From Nitrospirota bacterium (GTDB lineage Bacteria; Nitrospirota; Nitrospiria; Nitrospirales; Nitrospiraceae), in assembly GCA_026387665.1 (NCBI GenBank), contig JAPLLG010000003.1:1-64000 (forward strand): a stretch of DNA of 64,000 nt. The letters are read 5' to 3'. Shown piece after piece: positions 34,529 through 44,296 of the stretch. How positions within the stretch are numbered: the stretch's first letter is position 1; the number at the start of each line of letters is the position of its first letter. The notes beneath the pieces are model-generated. The model was given only the letters and a program-made list of their open reading frames with translations, was not told the DNA's origin and made no database searches. A program made the translations under genes and the position numbers.

Positions 34529-34532
34529 GCAG

Positions 34533-34658
34533 GCAGGATGCTGAAAAAATCCGCCAGCGTCGTTCTCGCATCGTTCAGGCCCTCAACGTACCCTCCAGGG
34601 TACGCCTCGGTCCTTCACTCGCTGCGGCCTTGCTGGACAGACTTTTTGAGCATCCTGC
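34533..34658 (+). repeat. 3'-end near-palindromic element, copy C
   Basis: A 126-bp element with termini GCAGGATGCTGAAAAAATCC and GACTTTTTGAGCATCCTGC. It contains CGCCAGCGTCGTTCTCGCAT and, on the right, CTCGCTGCGGCCTTGCTGG, with a central GTACCC-TCCA-GGGTAC hairpin. It begins four bases after the exonuclease stop codon. Confidence 0.92.
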
Positions 34659-34703
34659 GATCCTCGAAGAAGGCCCCGTTCGATATAGCAGGGCTCCGTC
34701 TGG

Positions 34704-35651
34704 TTAGTGTGTCTTGGTGACTTTCGCCTGTTTCTTTTTTTGCGCCGGTTTATCCGATACCTTGGTCTGCAAGGCCGGTTTGGTAGGGGCTACGATAGCC
34801 TGCGCAACCGGTTGAGGCGGTATCACGGTAGGCAGTGCCGCTGTTCGCTTGATCGCTTTGATCTCTTCGTCTCGCTCCCGCAGCTCTCGCTTCATCCAAT
34901 CTGATTCCCTGCGCAGCATGGTGACTTCAATGTTTTTCCTGGCGAGTTCTTGATTCGCGTTGGATAGCTCGTCGAGCTGCTGCTGGGTGAGGGCTCCCTC
35001 TCCTGTTTCCTGGGCTTTGGCTAGAGATGCTGCCTTCGTGGGCGCAGGCTGTTCTGCCTCTGCCTTGGCCAATGCCTGATAGTCGATGATCATCGTGGTG
35101 GCATCGAGTGTGCCGCCGGCGACATAGGCCGGGGCCGGCTCAGTGCGCACGGCAGATTTGGGCAGGAATCCTGTGGGCTTGCTGCCTTTGCCGATCGTTA
35201 AATAGATCGATCCATGCTGCACATATAGACTGCCTCGAATAGATTCTGCGCCTGATTCAGGCAGTGGGGTGAGGCGGAAGCCAACTAGCTGGTTGGGGGT
35301 CGCCTGAGATAAACTTTTTGCGAGCAGGGGAGCCAGAAGCGCTGTTTCCTCATCGCTGAAGACTGTCAGCGGCTTGCTGCCTGACGCGGGCGTTTTTGAG
35401 GATCTGCTCTGGCCGTCCATGCGATAGAGTCCCAGTAGAACTTTTCCGATGGTCGGTTGGTCGATCACAACGGGATGGCTGGTTTCAAATGACCAATCGG
35501 TCACCTCTTCCACGTGAACGCTGACCGTTGCATGCGGGGCGGTCCTTGCTCCGCCTGCGCAGCCGGTGCTGACGAGGGTCAGGGCTGCGATCCCGAGAAG
35601 GCTGTGCAGGACCTGGCGCAGCAAGTTCGTTGGTGTGACAGAGCTCTTCAT
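34704..35651 (-). CDS. Hypothetical lipoprotein with C-terminal coiled coil
   Basis: A 315-residue protein that I do not recognise. The signal peptide ends at a lipobox-like VSTGC with Cys31. The middle region (SVHVEEVTDWSFETSHPVVI to about residue 200) is mixed alpha/beta with low-complexity breaks. Residues about 225-270 form a charged coiled coil (LSNANQELARKNIEVTMLRR; RDEEIKAIKR), and the tail is lysine-rich (KPAQKKKQAKVTKTH). It is likely a periplasmic, outer-membrane-anchored structural protein. A 43-residue membrane protein gene lies upstream on the same strand, 73 bp away. Confidence 0.7.
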   Translation of the reverse strand: MKSSVTPTNLLRQVLHSLLGIAALTLVSTGCAGGARTAPHATVSVHVEEVTDWSFETSHPVVIDQPTIGKVLLGLYRMDGQSRSSKTPASGSKPLTVFSDEETALLAPLLAKSLSQATPNQLVGFRLTPLPESGAESIRGSLYVQHGSIYLTIGKGSKPTGFLPKSAVRTEPAPAYVAGGTLDATTMIIDYQALAKAEAEQPAPTKAASLAKAQETGEGALTQQQLDELSNANQELARKNIEVTMLRRESDWMKRELRERDEEIKAIKRTAALPTVIPPQPVAQAIVAPTKPALQTKVSDKPAQKKKQAKVTKTH

Positions 35652-35724
35652 CGGGGCACTCCTTTGTCAGGGCGGACCGGTACGGACGATTCGTGGTGCG
35701 ATGCAGAGGGGTGAGTCTGAGTGA

Positions 35725-35856
35725 CTACCAGATTCCCAGTCCCATCATGGTCATGCTGAGGGCGATCCATCCAAAAATTCCCATCGCGATGACGGTCTCC
35801 AAGCTCATGGAGCTATCCGCCTGTTCCTTCACGCGGTGATCTCGATTCTCGCTCAT
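35725..35856 (-). CDS. Small single-pass membrane protein (43 aa)
   Basis: A short ORF starting at ATG 35856 behind a good GGAGG site six bases upstream. The sequence is a charged N-terminus (MSENRDHRVKEQADSSM) and one hydrophobic helix (SLETVIAMGIFGWIALSMTM then MGLGIW). It is co-oriented with the lipoprotein gene downstream. The ribosome site and clean membrane helix make it a plausible real gene; the function is unknown. Confidence 0.6.
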   Translation of the reverse strand: MSENRDHRVKEQADSSMSLETVIAMGIFGWIALSMTMMGLGIW

Positions 35857-36262
35857 GCCTGCCTCCGGGAGTGAATGTGAAAGTGTGGTCAGTGATTCCT
35901 CTTCAAGCAAAGACTGTGCCTTTAGAAGGAGGGAGGCTTGGTCGAGCTATTTCGATGATTTTCGACTTAGTGGTTGTGTGAGGTTGTTGGTGACAGGAAG
36001 GTCAATGGGTTATCTTTTGATTGATATAATATACATAACATATTGATTGTAATGAGTATGTTGTCGAGCAATATCATCTTAAATTCGCAGGTCCAGGATG
36101 GAAGGCTATGAGATTTTTGTGAGGTGAGGAGAGTGCTGGGTAATATTTTCCCGTGATCGAGAAGTGTTTTGCCGCATCTGGAGCGGCAAATCTCGTGCAG
36201 AGCTGTTCGTTTTTTGGCGCGAACCAGGCAGAAATGGCTTGAGGCAACTGGCTGACGACGAG
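35857..36262. other. AT-rich gene-free stretch between miaB and the small membrane protein gene
   Basis: About 400 bp without a gene. A very AT-rich run at about 36017-36055 (contains GATATAATATACATAACAT) could hold promoters, most usefully for the minus-strand small-protein/lipoprotein pair. A perfect hairpin lies at 36168-36190. Nothing else is recognised. Confidence 0.5.
36168..36190 (-). terminator. Hairpin downstream of miaB
   Basis: A perfect 8-bp stem: TTTGCCGC (36168-36175) pairs with GCGGCAAA (36183-36190) around a seven-base loop, 72 bp past the miaB stop. It lacks a U-run on the minus strand, so termination strength is doubtful. Confidence 0.5.
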
Positions 36263-37633
36263 TTAATGAACTGACGACGGTTCCGCGTAGAGGGTCGTGG
36301 AGGAGGCGTCGTAGATGGCGAGGGAGAGCAGATCTCCCGGTTGCGAGGGGACTGCTTGCTTGTCCCAGATGACGGTGATGTTGCCGTCGCTTTTCCCCAT
36401 GCCCTGGGCTGCTGATCGCTTGGCATCCCCTTCGACTAAAACAGGGAGCACGGCCTTGAGATATTCCCGATTGCGCCCGTAGGAAATATTCCGTTGGAGG
36501 TCGAAGAGCCTGGTGACCCGTTCGGTTTTGACCTCCTCGGATACATCGTCGGGAAACTTGCGGGCGGCGATGGTGTTCTTCCGCTCGGAGTATTTGAAGA
36601 TAAAGGCCGAGTGAAATCGCATCTCCTCGACACGCCGGTAGGTTTCCTCAAAGTCCTCGTCACGTTCCCCCGCGAAACCGCAAATGATATCAGTGCTGAG
36701 GACAATGTCGGACCGCAGGGCGCGGATGCGGTCGACCAAGGCGCGGTATTCGCGAATGGTATAGGCGCGATTCATCAATCCGAGGATCCGGTCGCTGCCT
36801 GATTGAAGCGGCAAGTGAATCTGTTTGCAGATATGGGGATGAGACACGACGGCTTCCAGCAACGGCATGGGGAAATCTTTGGGATGCGGGGAAGTGAAGC
36901 GCACCCGTTCGATGCCTGGCACATCTGCGACGGCCAGGATCAATCGCGCAAAATCCCAGTCGCCGAATCGGTAGGAGTTCACGTTTTGTCCGAGGAGCGT
37001 GATCTGTTTGAATCCCTGCTCGGCGATCCGGTGCGCTTCCAGAATAATGCCGTCTGCGTCGCGGGAGCGCTCACGCCCGCGTGTGTAGGGGACCACGCAG
37101 AAACTGCAGAAGTTGTCGCAGCCCCTCATGACGGCGATCCAGGCATTCACTCCGTCGTGTCTGTCCGGCACTATATCGTGGTAAGTCTCATATTCCGAGA
37201 GGTCGACCGCGAGCCCCTTCTCATCCAGCCCTTCTTCCTGTGAGAGCAGGGCCTTGCGGATCAACATCGGCAGCTGGCGGTAGGAGTCAGGGCCGGCCAG
37301 CACATCGACCAGCGGCTGGATCTCCGTAAGCTCTTCTTTCAGGTTTTGGGCCATGCAGCCCAAGACGCCGACGACCAAGGGGCGTTGCCGTTTGATCTTT
37401 TTCAGCTCCGACAGGTGCTTATAGACTTTATTATGGGCATTCTCGCGAATGGCGCAGGTGTTCATCAGGATGACGTCGGCCCGCTCCTGCTCGTCGGTAA
37501 AGACAAATCCATCCTGTTTCATGAGCGAACGCACGAGTTCCGAGTCGTACTCGTTCATCTGGCAGCCGAAGGTCTCAAGGTGGACGTGAGTCGGTGTGGC
37601 TGTGGTCTGTGTGGAGTCGGTGCGTTTCATCAT
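36263..37633 (-). CDS. miaB: tRNA-2-methylthio-N6-dimethylallyladenosine synthase MiaB
   Basis: A 456-residue radical SAM methylthiotransferase that adds a thiomethyl group to i6A37 of tRNAs reading UNN codons. The N-terminal UPF0004 domain has the second-cluster cysteines (TFGCQMNEYDSE; LMNTCAIRENA; GVLGCMAQ). The radical SAM motif is RGCDNFCSFCVVPYTRGRE (CX3CX2C). The C-terminal TRAM region ends the protein (VLVEGDAKRSAAQGMGKSDG, then NITVIWD). ATG 37633 is chosen because longer starts to 37783 add 50 residues without family similarity and would run into the divergent gene. The length fits MiaB. The ribosome site is weak. Confidence 0.95.
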   Translation of the reverse strand: MMKRTDSTQTTATPTHVHLETFGCQMNEYDSELVRSLMKQDGFVFTDEQERADVILMNTCAIRENAHNKVYKHLSELKKIKRQRPLVVGVLGCMAQNLKEELTEIQPLVDVLAGPDSYRQLPMLIRKALLSQEEGLDEKGLAVDLSEYETYHDIVPDRHDGVNAWIAVMRGCDNFCSFCVVPYTRGRERSRDADGIILEAHRIAEQGFKQITLLGQNVNSYRFGDWDFARLILAVADVPGIERVRFTSPHPKDFPMPLLEAVVSHPHICKQIHLPLQSGSDRILGLMNRAYTIREYRALVDRIRALRSDIVLSTDIICGFAGERDEDFEETYRRVEEMRFHSAFIFKYSERKNTIAARKFPDDVSEEVKTERVTRLFDLQRNISYGRNREYLKAVLPVLVEGDAKRSAAQGMGKSDGNITVIWDKQAVPSQPGDLLSLAIYDASSTTLYAEPSSVH

Positions 37634-37682
37634 AGCGGTGCCATTATAGGAAGATCTTTCTAGCAGGAGCAAGGAGCTCAGT

Positions 37683-38159
37683 GTGGCTGTACGTGGCGCG
37701 TGGTTTCGATTGAAGGTCTTCGGAGGCCGTGGTAGGCTCTCGCCTGTTGTGACACCTTCGCCATTTCCCGCTTCTATCCTCACGTGCTTCCTTCTCCTCC
37801 TCCTTCCACTGTCAGGTGGGTGGGCGAAGGATAGTCTTCCGGTCGAGCCGGACCTTGCGACCAGGATCGACGAACATTACGATCACGAGGCGCGGCTCTT
37901 CTTGATGTTGTACTCACTTCATGGCGACGGTCATGTCGATTACGTCACAGGCCGGTTGGTCCACGAATATGCAAGGAACAGCTACGGGAATCCCGTGTAC
38001 CAGACTGAGGCCTATCCCTTGTTCTATTGGTGGAACCACACCATGTACAACGATCCGGAGCAGGATGGTGTGAATGGCAATGAACGGGTCTACCAGGAGA
38101 ATATGGAGTTCGATCTATCCCGCTATAGGCCCTGCGGTTTCGATAGCAAGCCCTGCTAA
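37683..38159 (+). CDS. Hypothetical exported protein
   Basis: A 158-residue protein of no family known to me. GTG 37683 has GGAG seven bases upstream. A signal peptide is clear (ASILTCFLLLLLPLSGGWA). The mature part of about 110 residues is rich in Tyr, Asp and Asn (YDHEARLFLMLYSLHGDGHV; YPLFYWWNHTMYNDPEQDGV) and ends with two cysteines (RYRPCGFDSKPC) that may form a disulfide. It lies divergent from miaB with about 50 bp between the starts. It looks like a small periplasmic protein; the role is unknown. Confidence 0.65.
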   Translation: MAVRGAWFRLKVFGGRGRLSPVVTPSPFPASILTCFLLLLLPLSGGWAKDSLPVEPDLATRIDEHYDHEARLFLMLYSLHGDGHVDYVTGRLVHEYARNSYGNPVYQTEAYPLFYWWNHTMYNDPEQDGVNGNERVYQENMEFDLSRYRPCGFDSKPC

Positions 38160-38304
38160 GTTTCAGCCTGCGCTTTTGTAATGGGTTGTCCAGCGGCTCT
38201 TCGACTTACTCACTCCTTTTTCTCCCGATCGATTTCAAGAATGTCCTGAGTCTCCCCTCCCTTTCGATGGTATGCTACGACCCCATGCAGGCAGAACCGG
38301 CTCA

Positions 38305-39573
38305 ATGAAAAATTCGTCGCTCATCCAGACTCTTGCAAACCGACGTATCGGTATCATGCTGCCATTGGGGTTCGCCTCGGGGCTGCCGCTGGCGCTCACA
38401 GCCGGTACGTTGCAGGCCTGGCTGACCGTCGTCGGGCTCGACTTGAAGACCATCGGCATCTTTACGCTGGTCGGGCTTCCCTACGCGTTGAAATTTCTCT
38501 GGGCGCCGCTGATGGATCGCGTAGTGCCTCCCTGGCTGGGCCGCCGCCGCGGATGGATGCTCGTGATGCAGCTTGGCGTTGCGATCGGGTTGGCTGCCAT
38601 GGCCGTGACCGGCCCTGGTGATCGCCCGGAGATCCTCGGAATGCTGGCCCTCGTGGTGGCCTTTCTCTCTGCGTCACTCGACATCGTCTTCGACGCCTAT
38701 CGAACTGATTTGTTATTGCGGCCTGAACGGGGATTCGGCGCAGCCGTCTGGGTGAATGGCTATCGCTGTGCCTTGTTGCTGGCGAGTGCTGGCGCCTTGC
38801 TGCTCGCCGGCCATATCGGATGGCAAAATACCTATTTGCTGCTGGCGGGGCTCATGGCGACAGGAGTCGTCACGATTATTCTGAGTCCGGAGCCGTCAGA
38901 GCCCTGTGCCACGCCTGCCAGCCTGGCCGAAGCAGTCGGCGGACCGCTGAAGGAACTCTTTTCCCGTCCCGGAGTACTCGGACTTCTCGCCCTCATCGTC
39001 TTCTACAAAATAGGAGACGCAGTTGCCGCCTCCCTGCAAACAGCATTTCTCATCGGAGGGCTGGGCTTCTCCGTCAGCGAGGTCGGGTATGTGAAGGGTC
39101 TGGGGCTCGCAGCTACCCTCATCGGGGCATTGGCAGGGGGCGTCGCCATGGCTAAGCTCGGGATGGTTCGGTCGTTATTGATCTTCGGGCTCCTGCAAGC
39201 GGTCTCAAATTTAGGATTTATGTGGCTTGCCTGGATGGGGAAGAGCTACGCGGCGCTCACCACTTCGATTCTCATCGAGAATGTGACAGGCGGGATGGGC
39301 ACTGCGGCCTTTGTCGCTTTGATTATGTCGCTGTGCGACCATCGCTATACGGCAACCCAGTTTGCCTTGCTCTCGTCCCTGGAAGCGCTCGGTCGCGTGT
39401 TTTCTGGTCGTCCGTCGGCCGATTTGGTCGAGTTGGTCGGGTGGGCGCAGTTTTTCTTCTGGTCGTTTCTAATCGCCCTACCAGGCATCTGGCTGGTGTG
39501 GGCGCTTCGGGCACAGCTGCATCAGGAAGCCGGGCGCGATGCAGCTGCCAGAGCTGGTTCAGCCGATCTATGA
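38305..39573 (+). CDS. AmpG-like MFS transporter (muropeptide permease family)
   Basis: A 422-residue membrane protein with about 12 transmembrane helices. The AmpG hallmarks are GFASGLPLALTAGTLQAWLT near the N-terminus, GLPYALKFLWAPLMDRVVPP and RRRGWMLVMQLG, then SASLDIVFDAYRTDLL. AmpG imports anhydro-muropeptides for cell-wall recycling and can feed beta-lactamase induction. It is shorter than E. coli AmpG (491), like many AmpG homologues. The start at ATG 38305 is preferred over 38272, which adds a polar run; neither has a strong ribosome site. Its last six bases overlap the convergent small membrane protein gene. Confidence 0.85.
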   Translation: MKNSSLIQTLANRRIGIMLPLGFASGLPLALTAGTLQAWLTVVGLDLKTIGIFTLVGLPYALKFLWAPLMDRVVPPWLGRRRGWMLVMQLGVAIGLAAMAVTGPGDRPEILGMLALVVAFLSASLDIVFDAYRTDLLLRPERGFGAAVWVNGYRCALLLASAGALLLAGHIGWQNTYLLLAGLMATGVVTIILSPEPSEPCATPASLAEAVGGPLKELFSRPGVLGLLALIVFYKIGDAVAASLQTAFLIGGLGFSVSEVGYVKGLGLAATLIGALAGGVAMAKLGMVRSLLIFGLLQAVSNLGFMWLAWMGKSYAALTTSILIENVTGGMGTAAFVALIMSLCDHRYTATQFALLSSLEALGRVFSGRPSADLVELVGWAQFFFWSFLIALPGIWLVWALRAQLHQEAGRDAAARAGSADL

Positions 39574-39864
39574 CGGCTGGATGCGCCGCTGGAGAAACAA
39601 GACAAACAGCATAAGGGTCGGAAGGGGCGCCAGGACAAAGGGGACGAGCCAGACCCAGACATTTTTCCCGCGCATCCTGGCTTGATCGATCATCCAGACG
39701 AAGACCCAGACAATCAAGCCGACATAGTTGAGGGCCATCCAGCGGGTTGTATGAATCTTGAGGCCGCTTGTGCTGTCCGGAGCTGCATTGAAGAGAAAGA
39801 CTCCCAGCATGAGCACAAATAATCCCAGCAAGGTTGCGACAAGGCGTTTACTCCAAACGAACAT
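39568..39864 (-). CDS. Small membrane protein with three predicted helices
   Basis: A 98-residue protein starting at ATG 39864, fixed by a GGAGGAG site seven bases upstream. Three hydrophobic helices are clear (LVATLLGLFVLMLGVFLF; MALNYVGLIVWVFVWMI; VWLVPFVLAPLPTLMLFVLF), separated by short polar loops. The function is unknown and I do not recognise the family. It is convergent with the AmpG-like gene and overlaps its end by six bases. Confidence 0.7.
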   Translation of the reverse strand: MFVWSKRLVATLLGLFVLMLGVFLFNAAPDSTSGLKIHTTRWMALNYVGLIVWVFVWMIDQARMRGKNVWVWLVPFVLAPLPTLMLFVLFLQRRIQPS

Positions 39865-40030
39865 AGTGATTCTCCTCCTGCGGGCAATCTGAGCGGCACA
39901 ATTGCCGCAACAGCCCAATCGAGTGTAGGCTAATCATGCGGCGCTTGTTTGTCAAAGAAAGACGCCATCGCTGCGTTCCCTCGGAGCCTGGTGCGCGTTC
40001 AATCCGGTTTCAATCAATCTAAGGATCAGG

Positions 40031-40402
40031 ATGAGCCTTCTGCGTTTGAGTCTGGTTGTGGCGGTATTGGCCGCAAATGTCGTATTGGCTCTGACGAACC
40101 CCACTACGGATCAGTATCTAAACTTTATTCAAGCAGAGCTCACTAAGGCCATGGATCGAATGGATCAGTCCACCCCGGAACGGGAGGGGTCGGTGGTGAG
40201 GAGCATCCTTCGCAGACATAGCCAGGAACTGCTCAATAGCATGGTCCGTCCTCACACGGTTCGTCGCAACTTTGGCATGCTCAGTCGGTTTGAAACCACG
40301 GTGCTGGGTACTCGGGTGGTGGTCATCGGAATCTATGGCCGATTCATTCCTATTGAGGGGGTGGATGAGGTTATTGTGGCCATAGGGCATCGGGCCCTGT
40401 AG
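40031..40402 (+). CDS. Hypothetical exported protein, possibly DUF4359-like
   Basis: A 123-residue protein with a signal peptide (LLRLSLVVAVLAANVVLALT). The segment directly after it (NPTTDQYLNFIQAELTKAMD) and the later RRNFGMLSRFETTVLGTRVV, then IGIYGRFIPIEG, recall the DUF4359 pattern (NPTxxxY near the start and an F-S-x-Y-x-T block near the end). I hold this loosely. A purine-rich AAGGATCAGG precedes the ATG. It lies upstream of nrdJ but is separated by a 340-bp regulatory gap, so it is probably a separate unit. Confidence 0.6.
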   Translation: MSLLRLSLVVAVLAANVVLALTNPTTDQYLNFIQAELTKAMDRMDQSTPEREGSVVRSILRRHSQELLNSMVRPHTVRRNFGMLSRFETTVLGTRVVVIGIYGRFIPIEGVDEVIVAIGHRAL

Positions 40403-40460
40403 TTTTTTTCCAACTGGGAATCCATTGGACCCTAAAACAGGGTCTATTTGCGTTCAAAAA

Positions 40461-40527
40461 GCTGTGGATAAGTTGGTCTAAATATCTGAGAAATGGCTGC
40501 CAGTAAGCTGTTTTAGTTATCCACAGC
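40461..40527. promoter_or_regulatory. Pair of inverted perfect DnaA boxes upstream of nrdJ
   Basis: TGTGGATAA at 40463-40471 and TTATCCACA at 40517-40525 are both exact 9-mer DnaA boxes in inverted orientation. They extend to an 11-bp inverted repeat (GCTGTGGATAA / TTATCCACAGC). A weaker TTTCCACA follows near 40538. DnaA binding upstream of ribonucleotide reductase genes is known from E. coli nrdAB, where it ties dNTP supply to replication. Confidence 0.75.
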
Positions 40528-40550
40528 ATGTCCTCCATTTCCACAGTCAA

Positions 40551-40598
40551 CCACTACATTTAGTGTTGACAATTTTTCATGATAGCTATATGTAGTTG
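40551..40598 (+). promoter_or_regulatory. Tandem NrdR-like boxes overlapping a promoter
   Basis: Box 1 at 40551-40566 (CCACTACATTTAGTGT) matches an NrdR palindrome of the form ACACTATATATAGTGT at 13 of 16 positions. Box 2 at 40583-40598 (TAGCTATATGTAGTTG) matches at 10. Their starts are 32 bp apart, three helical turns, the spacing expected of NrdR box pairs. TTGACA (40566-40571) lies at the edge of box 1, and a -10-like TATATG (40587-40592) falls in box 2, so NrdR binding would block RNA polymerase. Confidence 0.7.
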
Positions 40599-40743
40599 TT
40601 CGTTAGGTGAGCAGATCAACTAAAGAGCGAAATCAGAACATATCGAGTCGATCGCATTTTGTTCATAATATTGATGCCGGGTTATTCCTGTTTGGGATAG
40701 AGAGCCGTCTCATACCAACCGTGCAGACTGGGGAGGGGAAATC

Positions 40744-43700
40744 GTGAGAATAGAACGTCGATTTACACGTCGCGGACAAAGTCCCTATGAAGGCCTACCG
40801 TTCGTGAAGCGTTCGTCGGAAATTCGTAATCCCGACGGGTCGACCGTGTTCAAGCTGGACAACATCGATATTCCAGAACCCTGGTCCCAGTTGGCGATCG
40901 ACATTCTCGCGCAAAAATATTTTCGGAAAGCCGGAGTGCCCCAGCGAGATGAGCAGGGCAATCCGATCATCGGAGCAGACGGCAAGCCGCAGTTGGGAGG
41001 AGAGCGTGACTCCCGGCAGGTGTTTGAGCGCCTCGCCGGTTGCTGGACCTCGTGGGGCAAAAACTTCGGCTATTTCAAGACGCCCGAAGATAGCGATGCC
41101 TTCCACGATGAGCTCTGTTACATGCTCGCGCATCAGATGGTCGCGCCGAACTCCCCTCAGTGGTTTAACACGGGCCTCCATTATGCCTATGGCCTGTCGG
41201 GTCCTGCTCAGGGGCATTACTACGTCGATCCCAAGACCTGCGAAGTGGTCAAAGCCACCAACGCCTTCGAGCATCCGCAGCCGCATGCCTGTTTCATTCA
41301 ATCCGTTGACGACGACTTAGTCGGCGAGGGCGGCATCATGGATCTCTGGGTGCGAGAGGCGCGCCTGTTCAAATACGGATCGGGAACCGGCACCAACTTC
41401 TCCAAGCTTCGCGGCGATGCCGAGCCCTTGTCCGGCGGCGGACGCTCGTCCGGTTTGATGTCCTTCCTGCGCATCGGCGATCGCGCAGCCGGCGCCATTA
41501 AATCAGGCGGGACGACCAGACGGGCCGCCAAAATGGTCTGCCTGGATTTGGATCACCCCGACATCGAAGAATTTATCAATTGGAAGGTGGTCGAAGAGCA
41601 AAAGGTCGCCGCGATGGTGACCGGCTCGAAGATCTGCGCTCAACGCCTCAATGCCGTGTTAAAGGCCTGCCACGTCGTCGATGGCGCCGGTCAGATGAAA
41701 ATTGAGACCGATGCCAAGCAGAATCCCATTCTCAAGGAAGCCCTGGCCGCAGCCAGGCGGGATATGGTTCCGGAAGCCTATGTCCATCGGATGTTTTCCT
41801 ATGCACAGCAGGGGTTCACGCATTTTACGTTTCATGAGTACGATACGAATTGGGACGGCAAGGCCTACCAGACTGTGTCCGGACAGAACTCCAACAACAG
41901 CGTACGCATTCCCAACGAGTTCTTTGCCGCCTTGGAGACAGACGGGGATTGGCAGCTCAAGCGTCGGATCGACGGGAAAGTCTCCAAAACCCTCAAAGCG
42001 CGGGACCTCTGGGATCAGATCGCTTGGGCCGCCTGGATTTGCGCGGATCCCGGCACGCAATACGACACCACCATCAATGAATGGCATACCTGTCCTGAGG
42101 ATGGCCGTATCAATGCCTCCAATCCCTGCTCGGAATATATGTTCCTGGACGATACGGCGTGCAATTTGGCCTCGCTCAACCTCGGCCAATTTTTCACGAC
42201 TGAGGCCCAGCTGGAGCTGGAGAATTTTCGCCATGCCGTGCGTCTCTGGACGGTCGTCCTGGAGATCAGCGTGCTGATGGCCTCCTTTCCCAGCCGTGCC
42301 ATTGCCGAGAAGAGTTATCAGTTCCGCACACTGGGGCTTGGCTATGCCAATATGGGGACGGTGTTGATGCGGCAGGGGATCCCCTACGATTCGCCCAAAG
42401 CACTGGCGATCTGCGGCGCGCTGACCGCCATCATGACCGGCGAATCCTATGCCACGTCGGCGGAAATGGCCGCAGAACTGTCGCCCTTCCCTGGCTATGC
42501 CAAAAACCGCGAGGCCATGTTGCGCGTCATCCGCAATCATCGGCGCGCTTCGTACAATGCCGCTCCGGAAGAATATGAACAATTGACGATTCCTCCGATC
42601 GGAATCCAGCCGGAACATTGCCCGCCCGAGCTGCTCATGGCGGCGCGCCGCGCCTGGGACCGGGCTCTCGAATTGGGCACGGCCTACGGGTATCGCAATG
42701 CGCAGGTCACGGTGATCGCCCCGACCGGGACGATTGGCCTCGTGATGGATTGCGACACGACCGGTATCGAGCCGGACTTCGCGCTGGTGAAATTCAAGAA
42801 GCTGGCGGGTGGAGGCTATTTCAAGATCATCAATCAAAGCATCCCCGCCGCCCTCAGAACGTTGGAATATACCGAGGCTCAGATCCAGGACATCGTGAAC
42901 TATTGCGCCGGCCGCCAAACTCTGCAGACTGCGCCGTTCATCAACCATGAGATGCTGCGGCAGAAGGGCTTCGACGATGCCGCGCTCGCGCGTATGGAAA
43001 GCGGATTGGCCCAGGCTTTCGAGATCCAATTTGTCTTTAATAAATATGCGCTAGGCGAGGACTTCTGCCGGGAGAAGTTGGGATTGACCGACACGCAATT
43101 GAACGAATCCAATTTCAATATGCTGAAGGCACTGGGGTTCACCCAGGAAGAAGTCGCTGCGGCCAACGATTATTGCTGCGGCACCATGACGGTGGAGGGG
43201 GCGCCCCACCTCAAGGCCGAGCACCTGCCGATCTTCGATTGCGCCAACCGGTGCGGCCGGATCGGCCAGCGATATATCGCCGTGGATGCGCATATCCGCA
43301 TGATGGCGGCGGCTCAGCCCTTCATCAGCGGCGCGATCAGCAAAACGATCAACATGCCGGCCGATGCGACGCTGGACGAGGTCAAGTCCTCCTACCTTCT
43401 TGCTTGGAAGAGCATGGTCAAGGCCGTGGCCCTCTATCGAGACGGCTCGAAGTTGAGCCAGCCCCTGTCGGCGTCCACGGACAGCGGCAAGACGATCGAA
43501 GCCACGTCGGAAGTGTTGACGATGGCGGAAAAAGTCACAGAGCGAGTGCTGGTGCGGTACTTGGCGAAACGCCGTCCTCTCCCTGGCCGGCGCAACGGGT
43601 ACACGCAGAAAGCCGTCGTCGGAGGGCACAAGCTCTATCTCCGCACGGGCGAGTATGAAGATGGTACTTGTGGCGAAATCTTCCTGGACATGCATAAGGA

Positions 43701-44283
43701 AGGGGCCGCCTTCCGCAGCCTCATGAACTGCTTCGCCATCGCCATCTCGCTCGGACTTCAACATGGCGTGCCGCTGGAGGAGTTCGTCGAAGCCTTTGTC
43801 TTTACCCGCTTCGAGCCGAACGGCCCGGTCAAGTTGAACGACCGGATCAAGATGTCCACGTCGATCATCGATTACATTTTCCGTGAGCTGGCCGTGACCT
43901 ATCTCGATCGCTACGACTTGGCGCAGGTCAAGGAAGAGGATCTGCGAATGGATTCGGTCAAGAAGGACGAGCAGGATCCTGAATGTGTCGAGGAGGAAGC
44001 CACGCCTGAAACACTCGCGGCGACGTCCATCAGCACCGACATATTTCCTGCGCGACGGGGAGCGGCGCCGCGCCATAAGAGCAACGGCCATGGCAATGGC
44101 CATGCGAGCGTCACCCATACAGTCGAGCTGAAGCGCGAAACCGTGACGATGACCGCCATTCAAATGGCTCGTCAAAAGGGCTACGAGGGAGATCCCTGTT
44201 CCCAGTGCAAGCAGTTCACCATGGTGCGGAACGGAACCTGTCTCAAGTGTGAGACCTGTGGCGAAACGAGCGGCTGCTCCTAA
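40744..44283 (+). CDS. nrdJ: Adenosylcobalamin-dependent (class II) ribonucleoside-diphosphate reductase
   Basis: An 1179-residue enzyme converting ribonucleotides to deoxyribonucleotides using B12 instead of oxygen-dependent iron. The landmarks are [14 protein letters not shown], the first redox cysteine in [26 protein letters not shown], the thiyl-radical cysteine region [39 protein letters not shown], and the C-terminal redox/zinc tail CSQCKQF then [20 protein letters not shown]-type segment ([20 protein letters not shown]) is present, as in long NrdJ proteins. The start is GTG with GAGGGGAA upstream. It works in any oxygen state and needs cobalamin. Regulation probably involves NrdR and DnaA through the sites upstream; no B12 riboswitch is seen. 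Confidence 0.95.
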   Translation: MRIERRFTRRGQSPYEGLPFVKRSSEIRNPDGSTVFKLDNIDIPEPWSQLAIDILAQKYFRKAGVPQRDEQGNPIIGADGKPQLGGERDSRQVFERLAGCWTSWGKNFGYFKTPEDSDAFHDELCYMLAHQMVAPNSPQWFNTGLHYAYGLSGPAQGHYYVDPKTCEVVKATNAFEHPQPHACFIQSVDDDLVGEGGIMDLWVREARLFKYGSGTGTNFSKLRGDAEPLSGGGRSSGLMSFLRIGDRAAGAIKSGGTTRRAAKMVCLDLDHPDIEEFINWKVVEEQKVAAMVTGSKICAQRLNAVLKACHVVDGAGQMKIETDAKQNPILKEALAAARRDMVPEAYVHRMFSYAQQGFTHFTFHEYDTNWDGKAYQTVSGQNSNNSVRIPNEFFAALETDGDWQLKRRIDGKVSKTLKARDLWDQIAWAAWICADPGTQYDTTINEWHTCPEDGRINASNPCSEYMFLDDTACNLASLNLGQFFTTEAQLELENFRHAVRLWTVVLEISVLMASFPSRAIAEKSYQFRTLGLGYANMGTVLMRQGIPYDSPKALAICGALTAIMTGESYATSAEMAAELSPFPGYAKNREAMLRVIRNHRRASYNAAPEEYEQLTIPPIGIQPEHCPPELLMAARRAWDRALELGTAYGYRNAQVTVIAPTGTIGLVMDCDTTGIEPDFALVKFKKLAGGGYFKIINQSIPAALRTLEYTEAQIQDIVNYCAGRQTLQTAPFINHEMLRQKGFDDAALARMESGLAQAFEIQFVFNKYALGEDFCREKLGLTDTQLNESNFNMLKALGFTQEEVAAANDYCCGTMTVEGAPHLKAEHLPIFDCANRCGRIGQRYIAVDAHIRMMAAAQPFISGAISKTINMPADATLDEVKSSYLLAWKSMVKAVALYRDGSKLSQPLSASTDSGKTIEATSEVLTMAEKVTERVLVRYLAKRRPLPGRRNGYTQKAVVGGHKLYLRTGEYEDGTCGEIFLDMHKEGAAFRSLMNCFAIAISLGLQHGVPLEEFVEAFVFTRFEPNGPVKLNDRIKMSTSIIDYIFRELAVTYLDRYDLAQVKEEDLRMDSVKKDEQDPECVEEEATPETLAATSISTDIFPARRGAAPRHKSNGHGNGHASVTHTVELKRETVTMTAIQMARQKGYEGDPCSQCKQFTMVRNGTCLKCETCGETSGCS

Positions 44284-44296
44284 TTGCGAGGGTTCC

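Noticed and set aside
40461-40598. DnaA boxes as a chromosomal replication origin
   Set aside because: Only two perfect boxes, no dnaA/dnaN or parAB nearby and no clear DNA-unwinding cluster. Position before nrdJ explains them better.
40403-40743. Cobalamin riboswitch upstream of B12-dependent nrdJ
   Set aside because: No B12-box or conserved core could be found; the gap is explained by DnaA boxes, NrdR boxes and a promoter.
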